A stretch of DNA of 31,024 nucleotides from the IMG/VR virus record IMGVR_UViG_3300019850_000087, positions 1 to 31,024 of that record. One strand, written 5' to 3'. The position numbers and the translations under genes are program-made. Position 1 is the first letter of the stretch. Each line of letters starts with the position of its first letter. This DNA is from a virus. The notes under the pieces are model-generated. The model did no database searches. It saw nothing but the letters and a program-made list of their open reading frames with translations, and was not told where the DNA came from. Below are positions 11,929 through 18,667 of this stretch, in pieces.

Positions 11929-12155
11929 AATATTTAATTTTTTCGTTCATTGCAATATTAAACTAATCCAAACTATTTTTAGCAGCATTAACATCAATTT
12001 CACAGTATTAACAAGATTTTAACAATTAGCTCAAAACCATTTATTTACCTAATCTTAGAGTTAATAAGACTTTGCTTTATTTATGCATATTTTGCAATAA
12101 ATTTTGTATTAACATGTGATTAACTATATTTGCATATAAATAAATACAAAACAAT
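11929..12155. promoter_or_regulatory. Divergent control region between the early block and the plus-strand block
   Basis: A 227-base A/T-rich non-coding region separating the leftward gene 11467-11928 from the rightward gene at 12156. I see one good rightward promoter (12103-12132). For the leftward direction no exact TAnnTTTG box is present; the best candidate is TAATATTG at 11953-11960 (one mismatch), embedded in the 16-mer TTAATATTGCAATGAA that recurs at 13512 and 13554. Likely the main regulatory switch of the genome. Confidence 0.6.
12103..12132 (+). promoter_or_regulatory. Rightward promoter for the HTH / membrane-HTH genes
   Basis: -33 TTTG at 12103-12106, 18-base spacer, -7 TATATTTG at 12125-12132. 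The spacer is one base shorter than the usual 19-21. A start site near 12137-12139 would leave a leader of about 17-19 bases before the ATG at 12156. Confidence 0.65.
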
Positions 12156-12329
12156 ATGAAAAGTTCGTTCCTTAAAGTAAAAGAGGTTGCTATTGAGTTG
12201 AATATGAAAGATGAACAAGTACGAAATCTAATAAGGAAAAAAAGATTAGTAGCTTATAAGTTTGAGGGAGAGTATAGGATTCATAGGATCGACTTAGATA
12301 AATATATTAATAAAGGTAAATTATTTTAA
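12156..12329 (+). CDS. Excisionase/MerR-like helix-turn-helix protein, 57 residues
   Basis: Sequence starts MKSSFLKVKEVAIELNMKDE and continues QVRNLIRKKRLVAYKFEGEY, then RIHRIDLDKYI. This is the HTH_17 / excisionase layout: a helix, turn and recognition helix (VKEVAIELNMKDEQVRNLIR) followed by a beta wing (LVAYKFEGEYRIHR). It would bind DNA as a small regulator or architectural factor. No integrase is found, so a role in excision is unlikely; control of the divergent promoters around it is the better guess. It is first in the plus-strand block and ends 10 bases before the next ATG. Confidence 0.82.
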   Translation: MKSSFLKVKEVAIELNMKDEQVRNLIRKKRLVAYKFEGEYRIHRIDLDKYINKGKLF

Positions 12330-12339
12330 AAGTTTGGAA

Positions 12340-13437
12340 ATGAAAAAAACTAAAAACATCCTAAAATTAAGCCGTTTATCTATTTCAACGATTAGTTTTC
12401 TTACTGAATACTTGGCAATTATGACTTTTGAAAGCTTATTTTTCGACATAAACTATTATGTATCTGTTTTTGTTGCTATATTATTAAGTATAATAATTGA
12501 GCTTATGAGTTTATTTTTTTCGCTCGAAAGTTTAAAAATGTACGATGTTGATACTACTAATTTTTACCTTTTTTTAGCTATTGCTGTTTTGTTTTATTCC
12601 TTGTCTTTTTTTCTAAGCGTTTCAGGTTCATATAACTACGTAGAGCAAAAAACGAACAAAAATGATGCTATTATACAGAATATAGACAGTATGCGGAATA
12701 ATGAACTAAAAATAATTAATGAGCGTATATTATTAAGCAAAGAAAATATTAATAGAATTTCGCAAAATCCTTCAGGATGGTCAAGAGGCGAGCGCAAATT
12801 TTTGACATCAAAACAATTAAATAATATTGCAAGCGAAAAGAAAGCGTACAATGAGCTTCTAGATAAAAAGAAAATAATTAATCTACGATACGATAAAAAC
12901 CGCTCTAATCTGCTTAAAAATGATGATAAGAAAGCAAATAAAAGGGGCGAGGTTGCGACAATTGCAATATCTATATTATTAGTAATTCAAATTGTAATTA
13001 CTTTTATTTTAGCTCGACTAATAGCAATTGAAAATAAATCAGAACATCGTAAAACTATATTAACTAAATCAAAAAACTTAATTACAGACTTCGTACATTC
13101 GCAAATTGAACGTTCATTTCTAGACGTGCAACGCGATTTGAATAAAATTTCATATGGGTCTAACAAAGAACCGTTTGAACGGTCAAAAATGGACGGATTG
13201 GACGGCCAAAACGGACAAAAAAAGGAGCTAAAAGTAACTGGATTTGTACAGCAAAAAATGAACGTACAGCCGTCCAAAGTTGAGCGTTCAATACAACAAA
13301 AACAAAATGCTTATTTAGCAAAATACCCGAAAGTTGTAAAATTATTGTTAAATTCTAATAAATCGCTGGGAGAGATAGCAAAGGCAACGGGAGTAAACAA
13401 ATCAACAGTTTTTAATATAAAAAATGTATTCAAATAG
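12340..13437 (+). CDS. Membrane protein with four TM segments, coiled coil and C-terminal HTH
   Basis: A 365-residue protein from ATG 12340 (a TTG at 12334 would add two residues). Hydrophobic segments lie at about 14-35, 39-61 and 74-95. A charged coiled-coil region (100-200) contains QNPSGWSRGERKFLTSKQLN. A fourth hydrophobic segment follows at about 205-230 (ATIAISILLVIQIVITFILA). The cytoplasmic C-terminal 100 residues end in SNKSLGEIAKATGVNKSTVF, a helix-turn-helix of the resolvase/invertase type. A membrane-tethered DNA-binding protein is unusual for a phage. It could anchor phage DNA to the membrane, act as a one-component sensor, or serve in exclusion. Topology is inferred by eye. Confidence 0.75.
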   Translation: MKKTKNILKLSRLSISTISFLTEYLAIMTFESLFFDINYYVSVFVAILLSIIIELMSLFFSLESLKMYDVDTTNFYLFLAIAVLFYSLSFFLSVSGSYNYVEQKTNKNDAIIQNIDSMRNNELKIINERILLSKENINRISQNPSGWSRGERKFLTSKQLNNIASEKKAYNELLDKKKIINLRYDKNRSNLLKNDDKKANKRGEVATIAISILLVIQIVITFILARLIAIENKSEHRKTILTKSKNLITDFVHSQIERSFLDVQRDLNKISYGSNKEPFERSKMDGLDGQNGQKKELKVTGFVQQKMNVQPSKVERSIQQKQNAYLAKYPKVVKLLLNSNKSLGEIAKATGVNKSTVFNIKNVFK

Positions 13438-13495
13438 ATAGATTGTTTTTGTTAATATCCTGTAAAAATGTTGTAGGATTGTTAAAAAGTTGAAT

Positions 13496-13579
13496 AAGGG
13501 TTTCAGATTAATTAATATTGCAATGAAACAAAAAATAAAGGGTTTCAGATTAATTAATATTGCAATGAAACAAAAAATA
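13496..13579 (+). repeat. Perfect 42-bp tandem duplication over a start-codon region
   Basis: Bases 13496-13537 and 13538-13579 are identical. Each copy carries the 16-mer TTAATATTGCAATGAA, an ATG (13523 and 13565) and the stem halves GTTTCA / TGAAAC, which could pair over the start codon. The unit is 14 codons, so both ATGs are in the same frame. Confidence 0.95.
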
Positions 13580-14440
13580 TTAGTATCTTTTTCAGGCGGA
13601 GAAACATCAGCATATATGGCAAAAATGTTAAAAGATAAATTTTCAGATGTATATGATATTTTTTTTGTCTTCGCAAATACAGGCAAAGAGAGAGAAGAAA
13701 CTCTAATATTCGCAAATAAATGCGATAAAGAATTTAATTTAAATCTTGTATGGGTTGAAGCTGAGACAAATCCGCAAAAGGGGAAAGGCGTAAATGCTAA
13801 AATTGTAAATTTTGAAACTGCAAGTAGAAACGGAGAGCCTTTTTATGATATGATTAAAAAACATGGCATTCCAAACATTCAAATGGCAATTTGCACACGG
13901 GAACTAAAAGACTATGCAATAAGAAGTTATTGCAGAAAAATCGGTTTAAAAAAGTCTGATTATAAAATTGCAATTGGTATCCGGGCAGATGAGATTGACC
14001 GCATAAATTCTAAACATAAAGAAAAAGGCTTTGTTTATCCATTGATTGAGAGCAACATAATAAAAGCTCAAATCAATAAATTCTGGTCGGAAATGCCTTT
14101 TCGGTTAGATTTAAAAAGCTATGAAGGTAATTGCGACTTTTGTTTTAAAAAATCTGATAGAAAGTTACTTACAATAGCAAAAGAAAATCCAAAAATTGTT
14201 GAATGGTGGAATAATATAGAAAAAGAATTTGGATATTACAACCCAAGAAATTCCGAAAAATTACCATTTAGTTTTTTCAGGAATAACAGAAATGCGGAAT
14301 ATTTTATTGAGCATTCATACGATAATTTCAGATTATCAATTGATGAAAAATTAAATACTGTTTATACAAAATCACTTTTTGATGAACTTGATAAATCAGG
14401 CTCTTGTGAAGAGAGTTGTTTAGCATTCAATTATTTATAA
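13565..14440 (+). CDS. PAPS-reductase-family PP-loop protein
   Basis: From ATG 13565 the protein has 291 residues (305 from the first repeat ATG at 13523; 316 from a TTG at 13490). Residues 7-16 read VSFSGGETSA, the PP-loop that binds ATP or an adenylylated substrate. CTRELK at 110-115 matches the (C)TR-x-LK of phage phosphoadenosine-phosphosulfate-reductase-like proteins. GIRADE (138-143) is the usual second nucleotide element. There is a C-x-x-C pair at 190/193 and a C-x-x-x-C pair at 281/285, with Cys110 as a possible nucleophile; four cysteines could hold zinc or an iron-sulfur cluster. Role unknown: sulfur transfer to nucleic acid (DndC/TtuA style) or nucleotide chemistry is more plausible than sulfate assimilation in a 31-kb phage. 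Confidence 0.85.
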   Translation: MKQKILVSFSGGETSAYMAKMLKDKFSDVYDIFFVFANTGKEREETLIFANKCDKEFNLNLVWVEAETNPQKGKGVNAKIVNFETASRNGEPFYDMIKKHGIPNIQMAICTRELKDYAIRSYCRKIGLKKSDYKIAIGIRADEIDRINSKHKEKGFVYPLIESNIIKAQINKFWSEMPFRLDLKSYEGNCDFCFKKSDRKLLTIAKENPKIVEWWNNIEKEFGYYNPRNSEKLPFSFFRNNRNAEYFIEHSYDNFRLSIDEKLNTVYTKSLFDELDKSGSCEESCLAFNYL

Positions 14441-14444
14441 CGAA

Positions 14445-14483
14445 AAACTTAAATTAGTTTGTACTCAAATTAATCTTAAGTTT
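14445..14483. other. Long imperfect hairpin just after the PP-loop gene
   Basis: Left arm 14445-14461 and right arm 14466-14483 form 17 pairs with one bulged C and one G-U, closing on a TACT loop. Only three U follow the stem, so it is a weak terminator at best. It may instead protect the mRNA 3' end or be a protein-binding site. Confidence 0.65.
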
Positions 14484-14500
14484 ATGTTAAAAATTTTCAC

Positions 14501-14508
14501 TATCTTTG
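14501..14508 (+). promoter_or_regulatory. Rightward -7 box before a terminator (possible small RNA promoter)
   Basis: TATCTTTG, an exact TAnnTTTG match, followed by GAACCG. No good -33 TTTG at the expected distance. The next element downstream is not a gene but the hairpin terminator at 14533-14567, so any transcript would be about 50 nt. Confidence 0.4.
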
Positions 14509-14532
14509 AACCGATAATATGAGAATTTGGCT

Positions 14533-14567
14533 AAAGCTGCTTTGCAAACGTGCAAGGCAGCTTTTTT
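14533..14567 (+). terminator. Strong rightward terminator between the convergent blocks
   Basis: A 14-bp stem AAAGCTGCTTTGCA / TGCAAGGCAGCTTT (14533-14546 with 14551-14564, one U-G pair), AACG tetraloop, then a U run to 14567. It separates the plus-strand block from the end of the structural block. Confidence 0.9.
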
Positions 14568-15163
14568 TATATAGTTTTAATTGACTGTATTATAAAACTT
14601 TCCACGAATTTAACACAGATTTTTAGATAAATATTTTCTGTTTGCCCATTGTAGTTATTTTTTTTAAATTGATCTAACTCAAAAGCTAATTTATTTACAA
14701 ACATATCTAAGTCTTTTATATTGCTCGAATTAATAGCAGTATAAGCCAACGATTTAATATATTTGTTTGATATTTTATTTAATCCAATATCGTAAATATC
14801 AGAAAATAATATATAAATATTTTTACCTGTTTTTATGTAGTTTATTGAATCATTGTTATTTATTTCATATGTATCTATTAAATCTAATATAGTAATATTT
14901 ATCCTAGTTTTTAACAGTTTATTAAATTCATTCTTTTTAACATATTTTTCAAATATTGCAAAGCTATTATTAACATTATTTACAGATTCTTTTAATTTTT
15001 CAATAGTTTTATTTTGTGCCAAATCGGTAGTAGAAAGCCTTTTACCTATCCTATTTATTTTTATTGCAGAAAATGCTTGTGGTAATGCTGAAATTGCAAT
15101 CAATATAGCCAAAAACGCTTCTACATTGCTCTTTAATGTTACCAAAATACTATCTAAAATCAT
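14567..15163 (-). CDS. Single-pass membrane protein at the end of the structural block
   Basis: A 198-residue protein with one hydrophobic segment at about residues 13-36 (NVEAFLAILIAISALPQAFS), followed by a short basic stretch and a long helical hydrophilic domain (IEKLKESVNNVNNSFAIFEK). N-terminus short and outside or periplasmic by the charge rule. It shares one base with the stop of the upstream gene (TAATG junction). Its late position fits a holin, a pinholin-like protein or a membrane accessory of lysis, but it is long for a holin and no endolysin is next to it. It could also be an exclusion protein. Confidence 0.62.
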   Translation of the reverse strand: MILDSILVTLKSNVEAFLAILIAISALPQAFSAIKINRIGKRLSTTDLAQNKTIEKLKESVNNVNNSFAIFEKYVKKNEFNKLLKTRINITILDLIDTYEINNNDSINYIKTGKNIYILFSDIYDIGLNKISNKYIKSLAYTAINSSNIKDLDMFVNKLAFELDQFKKNNYNGQTENIYLKICVKFVESFIIQSIKTI

Positions 15164-16227
15164 TATGCTAAAATATAATTAGTTAAAATATCGTAAATTC
15201 CTGTTACTTCCAATAAATTAAAATTGTCAATTAATTTGCTGTATGAAATTTCTGGAAGTTCGCTAAATAGATAAAAATCATATGTTTGTAGGTTGGTATT
15301 TGCACTTTCATCGAGCAAAGTTTCATAAACACTTATACTATTATCTGTTAGAATATCTTTTACGGTATAAATGTTACCATTATCGAATAATATTTTTTGC
15401 CCACAAACTAGGTCTTTCAACTTTCCAGATGCTGAATTATCTGTTACAACATCGGTTACAGTATCAAAAGCCAAATTAGAAACTAATACCAAATTTTTAA
15501 CAGTCGTTTGGTCTTCAATTCCGATACTATTACAAAGTCCTAAATTTTTGTTAATCAAATCTATGATAGCATTATTGCCTAATATGTACGTTTTTAACTT
15601 TTGTTTAACAGTATTTCTTACTGATAAGTTTCTGTATTCAGTGTCAATAACATCATTTTCTCGTAAACTTTCTGCTTTTTCGTAGCTGTATGGTAAAAAA
15701 TGTTCTATATAATGCAGTGTGTTGCTATCAGTTAAAAAATCGCTGTACGGTGCTTTAAATGCATTTGTGCGATAGTCTTTGTTAGTTAAAATTAATCTAA
15801 AATTATTTGTATCTATAAAGGAATTATTAACAGTCCCTTTGTAAACTAAAAATGTTAAATCTATCCTCAAAAAGCTACTTTTCTCTACATCAGAAACCGA
15901 AATGTTAAAATTTTCTGAAATGCTTGTGTCTGCTGTATAAGTTTCGGCTTCATCTACATATGTAAATTTAACATCTTTTGAAGTTTTTAACATTAACAAT
16001 TGTTTAGCCTGTGCTTCGGTTGCAAATAACAAAAAGTTATACTTATCATAAATTTTATGGTAGATAGTTTTTTCTTTGCCGTACAAACTTACTGTAATAT
16101 CGTTAGTTACAATATCTTTAAATAAAGGTCTTGACTTTGCGTAAAAATTAAACTCATAACCATCTGTTATATAAAGCCCGTTTATTGTCGCTTCGCCTGT
16201 ATTCGTATATGTTAATTTTCCGTTCAT
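15163..16227 (-). CDS. Tail tip / baseplate-region structural protein (unknown)
   Basis: A 354-residue, beta-rich, weakly acidic protein (MNGKLTYTNTGEATINGLYI start; DVEKSSFLRIDLTFLVYKGT in the middle; ending LEVTGIYDILTNYILA). Long runs of alternating hydrophobic residues and many Thr/Asn/Asp are typical of virion tail proteins. It follows the fibre and the 403-residue protein in the tail part of the late operon. No catalytic motif. I infer a virion component from position and composition, without a family name. Confidence 0.6.
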   Translation of the reverse strand: MNGKLTYTNTGEATINGLYITDGYEFNFYAKSRPLFKDIVTNDITVSLYGKEKTIYHKIYDKYNFLLFATEAQAKQLLMLKTSKDVKFTYVDEAETYTADTSISENFNISVSDVEKSSFLRIDLTFLVYKGTVNNSFIDTNNFRLILTNKDYRTNAFKAPYSDFLTDSNTLHYIEHFLPYSYEKAESLRENDVIDTEYRNLSVRNTVKQKLKTYILGNNAIIDLINKNLGLCNSIGIEDQTTVKNLVLVSNLAFDTVTDVVTDNSASGKLKDLVCGQKILFDNGNIYTVKDILTDNSISVYETLLDESANTNLQTYDFYLFSELPEISYSKLIDNFNLLEVTGIYDILTNYILA

Positions 16228-16245
16228 TTTAAAAATTTTTATATG

Positions 16246-17457
16246 TTACGAAAATAATAATTTACTTGCTGTATAATCTATATCCATTCCTAATAAATCT
16301 ATAGTTGGTGGTATATCTTCGCTGTCTGCCTTTGTCCTTAACAGAAATGTTATTAACTGTTTATTTAATACGGCGTTTTGAAGTGCTGTTATTCCTACCG
16401 AATTAAAAGTTATAGTCATTTGTGTGGAGGAAAAAGAGCAGCCCGAAACTTCGGAATATCTAGTCCCAAAATTACTATAATCTGAACTTTGTGGCGTTGT
16501 GTTAGAATTTAACAAGTATAAAGATATTTCCTCATAAAAAGAACGCCCTGCATCAATCTGAATCTGTAATTGCAAATTATTGAATAAAAACGGTATTATG
16601 TTAGTAAAATCAAACCTCAATATCCCTCTAGCAATCGTGTAAAATGAATTTAACAAACCAGAATAAACCGCAAAAGAAGTATTATAATTTCCATTAACTA
16701 AATTTCTAGCCACCTCGAAATCTAAGTCCCCAGCATCTAAATGGTATTTATCTGATAATAAGGAATATGTAGATGAAAAAATCTCTGGTATTAAAATACT
16801 TGTAGCAGAGGTAAATACATCATTTGTTGAAATGCTACCTTTTACGGCAACAGTATATGAACCATCGGCAATACCAACGGGGGCAACGACAGTAGGATTT
16901 AATATAACAGTATCGCCATCGTTTACATTTTGTTCTATAATAGTAGTAAGTTGTTCACTATCAACCGTCCACGTAAATAATAATCTTATAACTCCTTTGC
17001 TTTTTGCCGTTACCGATAAGGTAGCACTTAGATTTGTGTCAATACCTTTTACGTAATCGTTTGCCACAAAGCTATTTAATACGATATTTGCACCGTTTAT
17101 GTTTTCGGCTCTAAAAATTTGAGAGTTCCAAGTCTTATTCCCATTTGAAATTTCAAGATAATAATAGGCATCCACATCAAATAAAACCAATAAATTTGTT
17201 TTGTCTAAATAAAAATATCCGTTTGCGTGCAATTTAATTAATGTATTATCTAATGTTATAGTATTACAAATTTCATGCGTTATAGGGTCTATTTTGTGCG
17301 CTAAAAAGCTGTTAATATTTGTTGTTTCTCCCTCTGCATCAAATAAAAACATCGGAATATCTAAAATAGTAGAGCGAAACCCAATTTTTATGTTATCAAA
17401 ATATCCGCTTCTATCAATATCCTTTGTTTTATCAGATTTTATTATAAAATTATTCAT
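16246..17457 (-). CDS. Baseplate/fibre-associated structural protein with Ig-like region
   Basis: A 403-residue protein. N-terminal half: MNNFIIKSDKTKDIDRSGYF, then MFLFDAEGETTNINSFLAHK, and YYYLEISNGNKTWNSQIFRA. These resemble upper-baseplate proteins of siphoviruses that start with a compact beta domain. Residues about 135-220 (TLSVTAKSKGVIRLLFTWTV; PVGIADGSYTVAVKGSISTN) look like an Ig- or fibronectin-type fold. The C-terminal half (FYTIARGILRFDFTNIIPFL) may be a carbohydrate-binding-like jelly roll. Position after the fibre gene supports a host-contact role. Specific function unknown. Confidence 0.6.
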   Translation of the reverse strand: MNNFIIKSDKTKDIDRSGYFDNIKIGFRSTILDIPMFLFDAEGETTNINSFLAHKIDPITHEICNTITLDNTLIKLHANGYFYLDKTNLLVLFDVDAYYYLEISNGNKTWNSQIFRAENINGANIVLNSFVANDYVKGIDTNLSATLSVTAKSKGVIRLLFTWTVDSEQLTTIIEQNVNDGDTVILNPTVVAPVGIADGSYTVAVKGSISTNDVFTSATSILIPEIFSSTYSLLSDKYHLDAGDLDFEVARNLVNGNYNTSFAVYSGLLNSFYTIARGILRFDFTNIIPFLFNNLQLQIQIDAGRSFYEEISLYLLNSNTTPQSSDYSNFGTRYSEVSGCSFSSTQMTITFNSVGITALQNAVLNKQLITFLLRTKADSEDIPPTIDLLGMDIDYTASKLLFS

Positions 17458-17478
17458 AATTGCAAATTTAACAAAATT

Positions 17479-18648
17479 TTAATATAAATCATTCCATATT
17501 GTGCCATTAAATCCTTGATGCTTATTTGTTGTTGTATTATAGATTATATCTCCAGCCACCGCTGTTAAACTATCTCTAACAGTTGTTGATATGCCAGTCA
17601 TTTTTAGCATATTACCAGCAACCTTTATATTTCCATCTACATCTAATTTTTCGGTTGCGTTCCCATTTCCTAATTTCAATAACCCTGATTTTGATAGAGA
17701 AAGTTGAGAAACCTCTGATTGTAATAAGGCTAAAGCTCCACCATTGGAATATTGATTAATTATATCCCAAATGGAAGATGACCCTTGAATTCTTATCCCA
17801 TTATCAGATTGGTATTTATATAGTGAAATTTGCTCTGTTCCAGTTATTGTGCCTATTCCAATACCGTTTGCATTTTGACTAATAATACTATCCACCAATC
17901 CCAATGTATCTGACCCATGAAAGGGGATATAACCATCTGTTAAATTAGTTAATTTGATAGTTTGAAATGTCGGGCTGGCTGTTGTTAGCAAATCTTGGTT
18001 TATATCGTAACCGTCTATTTTGTCGGCATTTAATCCGCTTATTAACGTGTTTGCTGAAACTGTTTTAAATTTTGTATTAATATCATCCCAAATAGCCACA
18101 GACCCATTTATTGGAGCGACCTCTCTTGTTGCAACTTCTTGCAAGCTAGATATTTCACCAATTTTAAAGGTCCCTGAAGTTTCATCAAATATAAATTGAT
18201 AATTAGTTAATGTCCCTCTATCTACTTCAATTCCAGCTGTCCCAGCTGTAACCCCTGCACCGACCTCTCCGTTGTTTATTAACAAAATATTATCCTTAAC
18301 TTCTACAGTCTGCGTGTTTACAATTGACTGAGTGCCATTAATATACAAATTCCCCTGTACTGTTAGATCAAATTGTGCAATTATATTCCCATTGACTATC
18401 AAGTCATTTATAAAAGTTTTATTTCCATAAATTGTTTGAGAAATATTCGCTATATGCCCAAATACCACTCCATCACCTGCGAACTCCTTACCTGCTATAT
18501 TATTATGATTTATAGAGCTTTCCAATGTTGAAAAGTCGGTATATTTTACGATATCTGTATCTTCACTATCCGAAACCATTATTTTGTCTGATGCTACTAA
18601 GCTTGTTAATTTGCCTACAAAATCACTCCAAAATCTTTTCCCTGCCAT
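17479..18648 (-). CDS. Tail fibre / receptor-binding protein candidate
   Basis: A 389-residue protein whose repeats of N-G, T-S and V-x-G-N (GNKTFINDLIVNGNIIAQFD; LTVQGNLYINGTQS) are typical of trimeric fibre shafts with beta-helical sections. The C-terminus reads TAVAGDIIYNTTTNKHQGFN and ends NGTIWNDLY. That ending, G-D-x-x-Y-N-x-x-T-x-x-x-x-x-(Y/F)-(N/D)-G-x-x-W, is common at the tips of Bacteroidota phage fibres. The N-terminal RFWSDFVGKLTSLVASDKIM would attach it to the baseplate. It is probably the adhesin, though the neighbouring 403-residue protein also could be. Confidence 0.72.
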   Translation of the reverse strand: MAGKRFWSDFVGKLTSLVASDKIMVSDSEDTDIVKYTDFSTLESSINHNNIAGKEFAGDGVVFGHIANISQTIYGNKTFINDLIVNGNIIAQFDLTVQGNLYINGTQSIVNTQTVEVKDNILLINNGEVGAGVTAGTAGIEVDRGTLTNYQFIFDETSGTFKIGEISSLQEVATREVAPINGSVAIWDDINTKFKTVSANTLISGLNADKIDGYDINQDLLTTASPTFQTIKLTNLTDGYIPFHGSDTLGLVDSIISQNANGIGIGTITGTEQISLYKYQSDNGIRIQGSSSIWDIINQYSNGGALALLQSEVSQLSLSKSGLLKLGNGNATEKLDVDGNIKVAGNMLKMTGISTTVRDSLTAVAGDIIYNTTTNKHQGFNGTIWNDLY

Positions 18649-18667
18649 GTCTTTAATCTTTAATATG

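Noticed and set aside
12156-12329. Evidence for lysogeny from an excisionase-like protein
   Set aside because: No tyrosine or serine integrase, no repressor and no paired attachment repeats were found in a complete circle. Small HTH_17 proteins are common as plain regulators.
13490-13564. Upstream TTG and ATG starts for the PP-loop gene
   Set aside because: The PP-loop proteins of this family begin a few residues before the S-G-G motif, which fits ATG 13565. The extra codons come from the tandem duplication, so I kept the downstream start while noting the alternative.
17479-18648. Diversity-generating retroelement acting on the fibre gene
   Set aside because: No reverse transcriptase gene and no second near-copy of the fibre 3' end was seen.
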